Positions 37,174 to 46,011 are shown, counted from the stretch's first letter. The stretch is DNA of 64,000 nucleotides from Chitinophaga ginsengisoli (GCF_003014595.1 NZ_PYGK01000020.1:85626-149625), one strand, 5' to 3'. Notes: a model not told the origin generated them from the letters alone. Numbers and translations are program-made.

Positions 37174-37740
37174 TTATTTCCGGTATAAACGGCTTATGGT
37201 TTCTCTTGAAACGCCCAGGTAAGAGGCGATATGCGTTTTAGGGATCCGGTTGTACAGATGTGGATATTGGTGGACGAAATTTTCAAAGCGTTCCTTAGCG
37301 CTGCCCATGATCATCAGTTGTAATCTCTTTTGCAATGCCACATATCCCATGTTGGATTTGACAGCCAGATAGTGCTCGTATTTCCATAGTTCCCTGCCCA
37401 GTTTTTCGCGGTCTTCATATGATAAAGCCAGCAGCTGGCAGTCCTCCAGGCATTCAATAGCAGTAGATGCCGGCGTATGCTTCATAAAGGCCTCCCTTTC
37501 TGAGATCCACCAGGTTTCCACCGCAAACTGATAAGTGAACTCCTTCCCGGTGTTGTCGGTGATATACGATCTGAGGCAGCCTTTCAATACGAAATATTCG
37601 TGTTTTACGAGATCGCCTTCCCTTACCAATGAACTGTGCTTTTTGAGTTTTACAGGGGTAAAGTGAGATAGAATATGGTCAAATTCTTCATCTGTCAGTT
37701 TAGAAACAGCTTCTATGTGTGTTCTTAAAGGGTGCGACAT
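37174..37740 (-). CDS. Crp/Fnr family transcriptional regulator
   Basis: 188 residues. The N-terminal cyclic-nucleotide-binding-like cupin domain (about 20-110) has KHSSLVREGDLVKHEYFVLKGCLRSYI. The C-terminal helix-turn-helix (about 150-187) is RIPKTHIASYLGVSRETISRLYRK. It lacks the RGE-x-R-x-S-type cAMP pocket, as is usual in Bacteroidetes members. It may regulate the downstream MBL gene through the palindrome in between. Confidence 0.93.
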   Translation of the reverse strand: MSHPLRTHIEAVSKLTDEEFDHILSHFTPVKLKKHSSLVREGDLVKHEYFVLKGCLRSYITDNTGKEFTYQFAVETWWISEREAFMKHTPASTAIECLEDCQLLALSYEDREKLGRELWKYEHYLAVKSNMGYVALQKRLQLMIMGSAKERFENFVHQYPHLYNRIPKTHIASYLGVSRETISRLYRK

Positions 37741-37784
37741 CCTACAAATTTAAAGAATACCTGTATTATGTCGTGTTGGGTTGT

Positions 37785-37826
37785 TTCATAGCAGTAGCAG
37801 GTAGTGCTGCCTGCTACTGCTATGAA
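37785..37826 (-). terminator. 17-bp perfect hairpin after the small membrane protein gene
   Basis: Arms TTCATAGCAGTAGCAGG (37785-37801) and CCTGCTACTGCTATGAA (37810-37826), loop of eight. It lies four bases beyond the stop of the gene ending at 37830 and 44 bases before the Crp-type gene start; no T-run. Confidence 0.6.
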
Positions 37827-37829
37827 TGG

Positions 37830-38330
37830 CTATACTGATTGAAGTCCCCTGTTTTGTGCTTTCAGCCTATATAGCTGATAACATATACCTACGACGAAAA
37901 TAAGGGCCAATACTCCCAGTACAGGTTTAAGTGCAGGGTCATCCTGTCCGGATGCAAATGGATGCCCTAATGGAAGCCGTGTAAGCGTTTCTACGAATGC
38001 AGGTATCAGTGAGAAAAACAATGTGAGCGACATCAGGACCACCTGGATGTACTGCCATTTTTGGCCGAATAATTTTATAGAAGAGGCATAATACGCCAGC
38101 GGAAGCATCACCAGGATCATAATAGCCAGGAAATGTCCGGGAGATAAATGGCCACTCTTCATGATCGGGAAGGAGGTCAGACAGGCTAATGCCGTCAGTG
38201 TAATATAGATTTTCCCGGCTCTTTTCTGGGGGGCGATCACGCCATATGAAAATAGTGAAATGAATGCGGGGATGAGGGCCAATACACCGATGATTGTGTG
38301 GATGTAGCCTAATGTGGTGAGCTGAATCAT
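37830..38330 (-). CDS. DUF2306-like membrane protein
   Basis: About 166 residues from ATG 38330 (MIQLTTLGYIHTIIG); a frame to 38378 is possible but less likely. Five hydrophobic segments (about 8-28, 38-52, 62-80, 92-110 and 130-150). The arrangement with THTIIG-like start and late GHPFA resembles DUF2306-type integral membrane proteins. Function unknown. Confidence 0.6.
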   Translation of the reverse strand: MIQLTTLGYIHTIIGVLALIPAFISLFSYGVIAPQKRAGKIYITLTALACLTSFPIMKSGHLSPGHFLAIMILVMLPLAYYASSIKLFGQKWQYIQVVLMSLTLFFSLIPAFVETLTRLPLGHPFASGQDDPALKPVLGVLALIFVVGICYQLYRLKAQNRGLQSV

Positions 38331-38487
38331 AGTTGTAAGTATTAGGAGTTCGGGAAAGGATGACAAGGGGAATGCCATTTGGTTAAATGGCTGTCAGACA
38401 GTAAGATAGTGCTTTTTTTGAAAAGCGTTTTTTAGTGATATATCGCTAATGGGATGCAGATTCGCGAAATATCGTTTTTTGTGTTAG

Positions 38488-38495
38488 TATCTTTG
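38488..38495 (+). promoter_or_regulatory. TAnnTTTG -7 box before the DUF2461 gene
   Basis: TATCTTTG fits the consensus, 23 bases before the ATG at 38519; no clear TTG at 19-21 bp. Confidence 0.4.
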
Positions 38496-38518
38496 CAGGG
38501 AAATTTAAACCGGATATT

Positions 38519-39208
38519 ATGGCCAAGCAGGCATTATTACTTCCATCAGGCTTTGATTTTTTGAATAAACTAAAGAAGAACAATAACAGGGAATGGTTCA
38601 ATGCGCATAAGGATACTTTTCTGCAGGAGGTGGCCATTGTAGAAAACTTCGCCGAAGCATTATTACAGGCACTTAACGCACATGATGAAATAGAAACGCC
38701 TTCGGGTAAGAAAAGTTTGTACCGTATTTATAGAGACACCCGTTTTTCTGCAGATAAAACGCCTTATAAGACCCATTGGAGCGGTAGCTTCAAGCGTGCG
38801 ACCAAGTATCGCCGGGGTGGGTATTACTTCCATATTGAGCCTGGAAATAGCTTTGTTGCAGGTGGTTTCTTTGGTCCCAGTACAGAAGACCTTAAACGGA
38901 TCAGGGAAGACATTGCATTTGACCCGGCTCCGCTGCGGAAAATTCTGAAAGCCAAATCCTTTGTTTCGACATTTGGAGAGCTGAAAGGTGAGCAGCTGAA
39001 AACTGCGCCTAAAGGGTTTGCTGCTGATCATGAGGGGATCGATCTGTTACGCTATAAGCAATTTCTGCTGGTCCGGCATTTTCCGGACGAGGTGGTGTTG
39101 AGTGGTGAGTTCCTGAAAGAAGCGAATCAGACATTCAAGCATATGCGCCCGTTTTTCGATTATATGAGTGATGTGCTGACGACGGATATTAATGGGGAAG
39201 CATTATAG
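38519..39208 (+). CDS. DUF2461 domain protein
   Basis: 229 residues covering the whole DUF2461 (TIGR02453) family: FLNKLKKNNNREWFNAHKD, IYRDTRFSADKTPYKTHW, GGYYFHIEPGNSFVAGGFFGP and LKTAPKGFAADHEGIDLLRYKQF. The family is widespread but functionally uncharacterised; no signal peptide, so cytoplasmic. Followed by a hairpin shared with the convergent gene. Confidence 0.92.
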   Translation: MAKQALLLPSGFDFLNKLKKNNNREWFNAHKDTFLQEVAIVENFAEALLQALNAHDEIETPSGKKSLYRIYRDTRFSADKTPYKTHWSGSFKRATKYRRGGYYFHIEPGNSFVAGGFFGPSTEDLKRIREDIAFDPAPLRKILKAKSFVSTFGELKGEQLKTAPKGFAADHEGIDLLRYKQFLLVRHFPDEVVLSGEFLKEANQTFKHMRPFFDYMSDVLTTDINGEAL

Positions 39209-39236
39209 TCTGGGGCTGTTTTAGGTTCAAAAGGAC

Positions 39237-39270
39237 AGGTCTATGGGAAAGTCAGCTTTCCCATAGACCT
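39237..39270. terminator. Bidirectional hairpin between convergent genes
   Basis: AGGTCTATGGGAAA (39237-39250) and TTTCCCATAGACCT (39257-39270), perfect 14 bp, loop GTCAGC. Lies between stops at 39208 and 39277. Confidence 0.75.
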
Positions 39271-39276
39271 TGCACC

Positions 39277-40314
39277 TTAGCTTTGTTGCTGATATTGCAA
39301 CACATTATTATTCGCCTTTCTGTTTTTAAGTATGTTGACATACCTCAGTGCCAGGCGGTTGTTATAGTTCTCATAGGCTTTCTGTGCCCATTCTATGGCT
39401 TTGTCCAGCTGACCGTTTATTTCACAGATGATGGCCATATTGTAACATGCCCTGCCGGCAACCTTCCTGCTGGAGGAGTTGGTCTCTTTCTTCCATAATT
39501 CGGCAGCACCATCCCAGTTGCCTGTCCGCGCTTTACGTGTAGCGATGGTGAAGTTATCGGTGCCTCTTACATAATAGTCCCTGGTCACTCTTATCCAATA
39601 GGGGACTAATCTCATGGCATAATCCTGCCCGGTTTTTCTGCTAACGTCGAGCAATGCTTCTTTCCTGTTGATAATGGCGCCGGCAGCAGCTACAGGGTTG
39701 ATGCCTTTACCGGTGAATGAAACGTCTTTGGTAATAGGGTATTCATCCAGTATCAGTCTTTCAACGGGATCGTAGATCCGCCAACCGGTTTTCACAGTAG
39801 TAAGCATGTTAGCGTGGTGTTCGATACCGGGGATATTGCCCAGCGGTGTTTTCATTGATATGGGAACTGCGGCATAGCTCACTTTTGAATCTGTGTCAAA
39901 CATTTCCAGGCAGAACAATGCATCTAGATGTTTTTCCCGGCAGATCTTCTCCACTACGTCCCATGTTAAAGGAGTGGGGAATTGTCCAGGGACGTTTGTT
40001 CTCAGGTCGATGCTATTAAAAGCGGTCACATTGTTGAACCTGTTATTTTTGATCAGTTCATCCGCCAATCCGATCACGCCTGCCTGGGCGGCTTGTCTGT
40101 CAAGGCTATCGCCTTCCACTGTAAGTACCTTGTCGATGATGTCCAGGGCTTTGTTTTTGTCTGCAACGTTACTTCTGTTAACGATCCCTACGTTTTTGAT
40201 ATCTGGAGAGATGGTGACAGGAGCTGGCTGTTGAACGCTGATGTAGACGAGATTTGTTGAGCTACAGGAATAAAGTGCGACCGAAGTCGCAAGAACAGCG
40301 AATAGTTTTTTCAT
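39277..40314 (-). CDS. DUF6340 lipoprotein
   Basis: 345 residues with a lipoprotein signal, lipobox LYSCSS (Cys17). The middle part has INVGIVNRS-like and GLADELIKNNRFNNV segments. The end is tetratricopeptide-like: AGRACYNMAIICEINGQLDKAIEWAQKAY. This arrangement matches DUF6340 proteins of Bacteroidetes. Function unknown; expected at the inner side of the outer membrane. Confidence 0.78.
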   Translation of the reverse strand: MKKLFAVLATSVALYSCSSTNLVYISVQQPAPVTISPDIKNVGIVNRSNVADKNKALDIIDKVLTVEGDSLDRQAAQAGVIGLADELIKNNRFNNVTAFNSIDLRTNVPGQFPTPLTWDVVEKICREKHLDALFCLEMFDTDSKVSYAAVPISMKTPLGNIPGIEHHANMLTTVKTGWRIYDPVERLILDEYPITKDVSFTGKGINPVAAAGAIINRKEALLDVSRKTGQDYAMRLVPYWIRVTRDYYVRGTDNFTIATRKARTGNWDGAAELWKKETNSSSRKVAGRACYNMAIICEINGQLDKAIEWAQKAYENYNNRLALRYVNILKNRKANNNVLQYQQQS

Positions 40315-40543
40315 AGATAGGTGATTTCTCCCGAACGTTAATTAATTGATAGTGAAATATTTAATGACCCCGTTTACGATAGTTGATATTGCATTTCTGC
40401 CAAGATAGTAATAAATATTAGAATATGTGTATATGAGGTGGTTTATGGGTTGGGGGGCACAACACCAGTAATGCTTGAGAATGGGCCCTCAAACTTTGAA
40501 GATCACGGATAAAAACCATAGCAACCGATCCATATAAAAAACC

Positions 40544-40576
40544 AAAAGAGTTCTGTTGCGCAGACAGAACTCTTTT
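40544..40576. terminator. Bidirectional terminator in a divergent gap
   Basis: AAAAGAGTTCTGT (40544-40556) and ACAGAACTCTTTT (40564-40576), perfect 13 bp with A and T ends. It lies between two divergent genes, where no known transcript should end. The gap 40315-40756 otherwise shows no gene. Confidence 0.75.
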
Positions 40577-40756
40577 AGCGAAAAAAGCTGTATATAGGGC
40601 AGTGGTCTACAGGTAAACTATGCGATCTACTGCAATATGCCCGCAATTTAACTCAGCGGTAAATGATCACTGTTAGGAGAGTGCAATAAAACTTTGGAGA
40701 TCCCGTCACGTTTTTATACCCCCGACTGTCTATCTCTATATAAAACGTATAAAACC

Positions 40757-41053
40757 ATGATAGCAGTAAAAGTAACTTACACCGTAAAGCCTTCCTTCGT
40801 AGCACAGAATCTGCAGAATATCGAAACCTTTATGCAGGATTTCCGGAGAATGGAGGACTTTCAATACACCGTCTACACCAACGAAAACATCTTCACCCAC
40901 ATCTCCCACTACAAAAATGAAGACATCCAGGCTGCGGTGTTAAATACACCCTCCTTCAAGGCCTTCCAGCAGCAGCGGGATGATAGCGGCCTTGTACTCC
41001 CTCCCCAGATTGAAGTATTGACCCTGGCAGCCAGTGCAAAAGAGGTTTTATAA
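40757..41053 (+). CDS. Small antibiotic-biosynthesis-monooxygenase-like protein
   Basis: 98 residues from ATG 40757. The pattern VKVTYTVKPSFVAQNLQNIETFMQDFRRM, FQYTVYTNENIFTHISHYKN and TPSFKAFQQQRDDSGL follows the dimeric alpha/beta barrel (ABM) fold, with a beta-alpha-beta-beta order. Catalysis is not certain: such proteins may be oxygenases or simple binding proteins. It lies 75 bases before the AraC gene and may be cotranscribed with it. Confidence 0.7.
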   Translation: MIAVKVTYTVKPSFVAQNLQNIETFMQDFRRMEDFQYTVYTNENIFTHISHYKNEDIQAAVLNTPSFKAFQQQRDDSGLVLPPQIEVLTLAASAKEVL

Positions 41054-41070
41054 TGATTAGGGGTTATATG

Positions 41071-41086
41071 TTGCAAGATGGCGCAA
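41071..41086 (+). promoter_or_regulatory. Candidate AraC-type operator before the regulator gene
   Basis: TTGCAAGATG (41071-41080) is the exact reverse complement of CATCTTGCAA at 42098-42107, which precedes the SDR operon. A second similar half-site, GCGCAA, follows 10 bp later. Confidence 0.35.
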
Positions 41087-41128
41087 ACGTTTTGTAACTT
41101 TAACCCCATCTAAACCTCCTCCGTTACC

Positions 41129-42076
41129 ATGACCAGGCAGAAAGCAACAGACAGGCCCCCCGTTTTTAACAATCTGATCGAGAATTATGAGTATCTCGGG
41201 TTGCCGGTGGACCTGATCGACCCAAAGAATGACTTTACGATCCACAAGTTGATGGACATCCATGGGGAACTGCCCTTTAAATCCTGCGTATACCGGGCCA
41301 ATTTTTACTCTTTTCTGTTTATAAAGGATGGGGAGGGGAGATATACCACGGACGATCTGGAGTTTAATACGAAGCCCAATACTATATATTTTACCAATCC
41401 GGGGCATTACAAGTCCTTTGAGTGGTATTGTTTGAAGGAAGTCTACCTGGTGACCATGAGCGAGTCTTTCTTAAAGGAAAACGTCCACGCCAATATATTT
41501 GAGGAGTTTCCTTTCCTGCTGGCAGAAACGGTCCCTGCGAGGGTGCTGGAGCCGGCCGTATTTGCGGAGTTTGAACCGCTATACCTGCAGATTTATAAAG
41601 AGTACTTCTCGAACTCTCCTTATAAGAATAAGATAATCGGTAACCTGTTTGTGGTGTTGTTATTAAAGATCAAAGAATACTTCTGGGAAGATTACAACCC
41701 GATCTACGAAGGTAACCGTAGCTCCCAGATCGTGAAGAACTTCAAAAGAACCTTGGAAAAACATTACCGTGAGCTAAGCACAGGAAAGGCTAAACGTGTT
41801 TTCCGGGCGCAGGACTACGCCAACGAACAAAACCTGCATCCCAACTACCTGAATAACGTGATCAAGACGAAAACGGGTAAATCCGTCAGCACCTGGATCA
41901 TTGATAAGACCATTACAGAAGCTAAATCATTACTACAGAATTCTGCTACCCCTATTAAGCAGATCGCTGATCAGCTTGGGTTTGCAGAGACGGCGCATTT
42001 TAGTAATTACTTTAAGAAATATACAGATACCACCCCCGTTTTATATAGAAAACACCTCGGAACAGGGGTGTCTTAG
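41129..42076 (+). CDS. AraC family transcriptional regulator
   Basis: 315 residues. N-terminal cupin-type effector domain (about 30-190; FLFIKDGEGRYTTDDLEFNTKPNTIYFTNPGH). The C-terminal AraC domain has YANEQNLHPNYLNNVIKTKTGKSVSTWI and PIKQIADQLGFAETAHFSNYFKKYTDTTP. It lies 94 bases before the SDR operon on the same strand and probably controls it. Confidence 0.92.
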   Translation: MTRQKATDRPPVFNNLIENYEYLGLPVDLIDPKNDFTIHKLMDIHGELPFKSCVYRANFYSFLFIKDGEGRYTTDDLEFNTKPNTIYFTNPGHYKSFEWYCLKEVYLVTMSESFLKENVHANIFEEFPFLLAETVPARVLEPAVFAEFEPLYLQIYKEYFSNSPYKNKIIGNLFVVLLLKIKEYFWEDYNPIYEGNRSSQIVKNFKRTLEKHYRELSTGKAKRVFRAQDYANEQNLHPNYLNNVIKTKTGKSVSTWIIDKTITEAKSLLQNSATPIKQIADQLGFAETAHFSNYFKKYTDTTPVLYRKHLGTGVS

Positions 42077-42080
42077 ATTT

Positions 42081-42107
42081 TTGCAACTAATAGTGTACAT
42101 CTTGCAA
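42081..42107 (+). promoter_or_regulatory. Candidate AraC-type operator before the SDR operon
   Basis: TTGCAA at 42081-42086 and again at 42102-42107, 21 bp apart (two helical turns). The second is part of CATCTTGCAA, the inverse of the site before the AraC gene. Direct half-sites two turns apart are usual for AraC proteins. Confidence 0.4.
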
Positions 42108-42170
42108 TTTTAGGGCGTGTTTATGTTCCATCTTTGTTATGTCAACAACGACAAACAAAAACAGAGCAAC

Positions 42171-42911
42171 ATGAACACACTAACAAACAAAGTAATCTTA
42201 GTAACAGGCGCTTCAAGAGGTATCGGCGCTGCCATTGCCCGCAAACTTTCATCAGAAGGAGCGAAAATTATTGTCAATTATGCCGGTGGTAAAGATGCCG
42301 CTGATCAGGTTGTAGCAGACATCAAAGAAAAAGGTGGCGACGCTATAGCTGTGCAGGCGGACGTCAGCAAGAGTGCAGATGTAAAGAACCTGTTCGATGC
42401 AGCTATCGCACATTACGGCAGGATCGATGTACTGGTGAATAACGCCGGCGTCATGATCCTTAAACCCATCAAGGATACGACAGACGAAGAATTCGAACGT
42501 CAGTTTGATATCAATGTAAAAGGTACATTTAATACACTCCGCGAAGCAGCCACCAGACTGGCGGATAATGGATCTATCATCAACTTCTCCACTACCGTGA
42601 ACAGGGTGATGATACCTACCTACGCTACCTACGTAGCTACTAAATCAGCCGTAGAACAATTAACCCGTGTATTCTCAAAAGAAATGGGCGCCAGAGGTAT
42701 CAATGTGAACTCTGTTTCTCCTGGCCCAACCAGCACCGACTTATTTATGAATGGAAAATCACAGGAAGTGATAGACCGGCTGGCATCTATGGCTGCTTTT
42801 AACCGTATCGGTAAGCCTGAAGAAATCGCAGAAGTAGTGGCGTTCCTGGCAAGTGATGCCGCAAGTTGGATCACCGGACAAAACATAGGCGTAAACGGTG
42901 GTATGGCTTAA
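42171..42911 (+). CDS. SDR family NAD(P)-dependent oxidoreductase
   Basis: 246 residues from ATG 42171; an upstream GTG frame is not needed. Classical SDR: nucleotide motif TGASRGIGAAIA (about 13-24), NNAGVM, Ser in FSTTVN and the Y-x-x-x-K in YVATKSAVEQL, with the end ITGQNIGVNGGMA. Best described as a 3-oxoacyl-ACP reductase-like enzyme; the substrate is not known. First gene of a four-gene operon and paralogous to the next. Confidence 0.9.
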   Translation: MNTLTNKVILVTGASRGIGAAIARKLSSEGAKIIVNYAGGKDAADQVVADIKEKGGDAIAVQADVSKSADVKNLFDAAIAHYGRIDVLVNNAGVMILKPIKDTTDEEFERQFDINVKGTFNTLREAATRLADNGSIINFSTTVNRVMIPTYATYVATKSAVEQLTRVFSKEMGARGINVNSVSPGPTSTDLFMNGKSQEVIDRLASMAAFNRIGKPEEIAEVVAFLASDAASWITGQNIGVNGGMA

Positions 42912-42952
42912 TTAAAATATCGATTAACAATAAACAATAACACTTTAAATAA

Positions 42953-43714
42953 ATGTCAATCATGAATAGCTTAAAAGGTAAAGTAGCACTCATTACAGGA
43001 TCAGCAAGAGGATTAGGTAAGGCCATCGCAGAGCGTTATGCGGCACTGGGCGCAGACATCGTCATCAATTATTCCCGGGATAAAGCATCTGCAGAAGAAG
43101 TAGTCAGCAATATCAAAGCCATGGGCGCTAATGTGATCGCTATACAGGCGGATGTGAGTAAAGTAAAAGATATAGAACGCCTGTTCGCAGAAGCAAAAGC
43201 TGCTTTCGGAAAGATCGATATCATAGTGGCAAACGCAGGTATAGAACTGGTAGATACGCCGGTAACAGCATTTACAGAAGAACAGTTTGACCGTGTATTC
43301 TCTATCAATACCAAAGGTTCCTATTTCACGATGCAGCAGGCTGCAAAACATGTAGAAGATAATGGACGTATCATTTATATCGCATCCAGCACCACTTCCT
43401 TCCCGGTTCCAGGTATGGCTGTATATGGCGGTAGCAAAACAACTCCTCGTTACCTGGTAGATATTCTGTCTAAAGAGATCGGGTACAGAGGGGTTACCGT
43501 GAACTCTATCATTCCTTTCGCAGTAGACCATTCCGGCATCTTCGCAGATCCTGCATCATATCCTGAATTAAGGAAACAACTGCTGGACAGCTGTCCGATG
43601 GGCCGTCTGGCAGAAGTAGAAGATGTGGCTAATATTGCTGAATTCTTCGCGAGTGATCTGTCTTCTTTCGTATCCGGTCAACATCTGTTAGTAAACGGTG
43701 GCGCCACAAACTAA
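42953..43714 (+). CDS. SDR family oxidoreductase, second copy
   Basis: 253 residues (an ATG nine bases later is an alternative). Motifs: TGSARGLGKAIA, VANAGIEL, IASSTTS and Y-G-G-S-K. It shares a common plan with the preceding gene but is clearly diverged, notably in the substrate loop (VDHSGIFADPASYPELRK). Same operon, 41 bases after the first copy. Confidence 0.9.
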   Translation: MSIMNSLKGKVALITGSARGLGKAIAERYAALGADIVINYSRDKASAEEVVSNIKAMGANVIAIQADVSKVKDIERLFAEAKAAFGKIDIIVANAGIELVDTPVTAFTEEQFDRVFSINTKGSYFTMQQAAKHVEDNGRIIYIASSTTSFPVPGMAVYGGSKTTPRYLVDILSKEIGYRGVTVNSIIPFAVDHSGIFADPASYPELRKQLLDSCPMGRLAEVEDVANIAEFFASDLSSFVSGQHLLVNGGATN

Positions 43715-43750
43715 GACTCCGCTCGCCATTCACTTGAAAAAACAGCTACT

Positions 43751-44104
43751 ATGTTCGTCAAAATATTAAGTACAGCGTTGGTCCTGGTGATAGTGTTCAT
43801 GGGGATAAAGCAGGGATGGGCAATGATCTCCGGTAAACCGGAAATGACAACTATGCTGAGCCGTTTTCAGTTCAACAGGCCCGCTGTATTAGTCAATGGG
43901 ATCGTGACAATGTTAAGCGCAGTGTTGATCTTATTCCCAAGAACCTTTGTAACAGGAAACTTTCTCATGGCAGCTGCTATTTTACTGATACTCTGTCTGC
44001 AGTTATCTTTAAAAGACCTGAAAGGCGCTGCTATAGAACTGCCCTTCCTCATGATGAACCTTGTCGTTATTTTTTTACAACATCCACTCGCTAAAACCAA
44101 CTAA
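43751..44104 (+). CDS. DoxX-like membrane protein
   Basis: 117 residues with four hydrophobic segments (about 4-22, 45-64, 68-86 and 92-110) and the motif GIKQGWAMISGKPEMTTM, as in small DoxX-like proteins. The stop is directly followed by the next ATG (TAAATG), so it is tightly coupled in the SDR operon. Confidence 0.7.
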   Translation: MFVKILSTALVLVIVFMGIKQGWAMISGKPEMTTMLSRFQFNRPAVLVNGIVTMLSAVLILFPRTFVTGNFLMAAAILLILCLQLSLKDLKGAAIELPFLMMNLVVIFLQHPLAKTN

Positions 44105-44503
44105 ATGAGGACCTTCATCTATACAATGGCATTGATAATATGCGTATTAACCACTAAGGCACAAAGTAAATCCAATACAATGAACACGGATAAACTGACC
44201 AATACCACCGTTAAAAATGCGATCGACGCACTGCAAGCTGCCGACAGCAAAGCATGGTTCGCTTTATTTACAACAGACGCTGCACTATATGACGATGGTA
44301 ATAAAATGAACTTCAAAAGCTTCTTTGAAAAAGCAATCGGACATGAACGCTTCACCAGCATCGATAAGGTGGAAAACAATGGGCTGGACCTCTATGGCAG
44401 GTTTCATAGCGATCAGTGGGGCGATTTCAAGACCTACTTTAAGTTCCATATCAATGCAGCGGGAAAGATCGACAGGCTGGATATCGGACAAGCCAGCTAC
44501 TAA
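44105..44503 (+). CDS. Secreted NTF2/SnoaL-like protein
   Basis: 132 residues. A signal-peptide-like start (about 1-20, ending TTKAQ) is followed by VKNAIDALQAADSKAWFALFTTDAALYDDGNKMNFKSFFEKA. This is the SnoaL/NTF2-like cone fold, which often binds or rearranges small hydrophobic substrates. A later ATG (MNTDKL) would give a cytoplasmic form. Last gene of the SDR operon. Confidence 0.75.
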   Translation: MRTFIYTMALIICVLTTKAQSKSNTMNTDKLTNTTVKNAIDALQAADSKAWFALFTTDAALYDDGNKMNFKSFFEKAIGHERFTSIDKVENNGLDLYGRFHSDQWGDFKTYFKFHINAAGKIDRLDIGQASY

Positions 44504-44772
44504 TCCCCATTCATACTTCGATAACAGGTGTTTGTCAATCACCTTCCCCGTAAAATTGACATAGCATTCCTTTATAAGGGGTGCTTTTACCTTTTCCGCC
44601 TTCCCCGCGACCAGATACCCCTCCCAAACCTATTATAGCCTTAAAGTTATCATGAGCCCCCCGGCCGGTATTCATCCTATACTGTTTTATTGACTCCGGA
44701 AGGAGCCGGATGGCCAGACCAGTATCACAACAACGGATGATGGTTGTCAGTATCCGGAATGCAGCGGGGATG

Positions 44773-44948
44773 TAGCTTTGTATTATAATTAATTCGCATT
44801 CAAAACAAGGCTCTTATATCTATCCTATGCCCTATGCCTTCCTGCTTTATTTTCCATCGATGCAGAAGTTTCCATAGACAAAAATGATGAAGGATTAGAA
44901 AAAAAGCAGGCTCCCCGGTATATTCATCCCGGGGATTTCTTTTTTTTG
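44773..44948 (+). ncRNA. Possible small RNA before a strong terminator
   Basis: TAGCTTTG (44773-44780) fits the -7 consensus, and a strong terminator ends about 170 bases later (44912-44948). The expected RNA is about 160 nt (from about 44787) and has no protein-like frame. The gap 44504-45018 otherwise shows no gene. No TTG at 19-21 bp; the nearest is 26 bp upstream, so the promoter is only half matched. Confidence 0.3.
44912..44948 (+). terminator. Intrinsic terminator
   Basis: TCCCCGG (44912-44918), loop of 10, CCGGGGA (44929-44935), then TTTCTTTTTTTTG. It is 409 bases after the SDR operon, too far to be its natural end without an extended transcript. Confidence 0.85.
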
Positions 44949-45018
44949 TGTAAATTAATGGCCAACTGAAATGTTACCCGGCAGCTTAGAGGGTCCGATT
45001 TGATAAGCAGAAAATGAT

Positions 45019-46011
45019 ATGAGAAAAGTACTATTTATCCTATTGATTCCATTCACCGCATTCGCGCAACAGGTTGTTATTACAGGAAAGGTACCGGATG
45101 CTCCTGATAGTATAGATGTATTTGTCTACAAGCCTATAGGAACCTATTTCAATTCACTTTATAAACAAAGCGCGGGCAAAGTAACCAATCACCAGTTTAC
45201 GTTGACAGTGCCGATGGAGGCACCAGGTTATATCACCATAGAGAATAAATACGTAAAATCCGTCCTCTATGTAGAACCGGGCGATTCTGTGGATATTGGC
45301 ATCAGCCGGGAAGGCAGCGCAGATAAAAAGATCTATTCAGGCAACAATGCCGCCGGGCATGACCTGTTCAATAATAATACGCCCTTTTCGCCAGACCAGC
45401 TGAGCAGCGCTATGGACCATGTCATGGATACGGCCAGATCTGTCAACGGGGCCCTCTGGGGGATGCGCTCAACCCTCTTCGACCTGAAAGCGCCCCTGCT
45501 GGTACACCTCAGAAAGGGACAGGTCTCAGTAGGATTCTATGAAAGTATGGTGACCACCCTCGAAAGCCGGCTGATATACTGCCTGTTAAACAGCGCCGGC
45601 AAATACCTGGAGGATCCTGCTAACAGGAAAAACAAGTCCCTGAACGAAAAAGAACTGAAACAGCTTATCCAGGACGCCACAGACCTATACGATCCCTTTG
45701 ATGTAAAATACGTTTCCAGCCCCGGTGTGGAGCAGCTGATCGCTAAAAAGTGCTACCTCATCAAAAAAGGATATATCAGGGGGGACGCTGCTATGACAGA
45801 TTTCTGGCGTCGATTCGATGAGCCTTATAAGCTCTACGCCTATGCCCCCATCAACTTACACGAAATGATGGCAGGTAATGAGTTCCTGGCCAATATCCCT
45901 GACCGTTATAAGGGAAATGGTACCCAGATTGAACTTTTTTATTACTTCAAAACCAACTTTCCCAAGAGCGCTTACATTCCTTTAGTCCAGGAATTGCTGA
46001 GCAGGAAATAA
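45019..46011 (+). CDS. Secreted protein with a DUF4369-like N-terminal domain
   Basis: 330 residues with a signal peptide (about 1-16, FTAFAQ). The N-terminal part (about 18-110: VVITGKVPDAPDSIDVFVYKP, LYVEPGDSVDIGI) is like the DUF4369/TlpA N-terminal domain of Bacteroidetes thiol-disulfide proteins. The rest is helical and lacks any CxxC thioredoxin domain, so it resembles a TlpA protein that has lost, or never had, the catalytic part. It lies upstream of the TonB/thioredoxin unit on the same strand, 165 bases away. Function unknown. Confidence 0.6.
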   Translation: MRKVLFILLIPFTAFAQQVVITGKVPDAPDSIDVFVYKPIGTYFNSLYKQSAGKVTNHQFTLTVPMEAPGYITIENKYVKSVLYVEPGDSVDIGISREGSADKKIYSGNNAAGHDLFNNNTPFSPDQLSSAMDHVMDTARSVNGALWGMRSTLFDLKAPLLVHLRKGQVSVGFYESMVTTLESRLIYCLLNSAGKYLEDPANRKNKSLNEKELKQLIQDATDLYDPFDVKYVSSPGVEQLIAKKCYLIKKGYIRGDAAMTDFWRRFDEPYKLYAYAPINLHEMMAGNEFLANIPDRYKGNGTQIELFYYFKTNFPKSAYIPLVQELLSRK

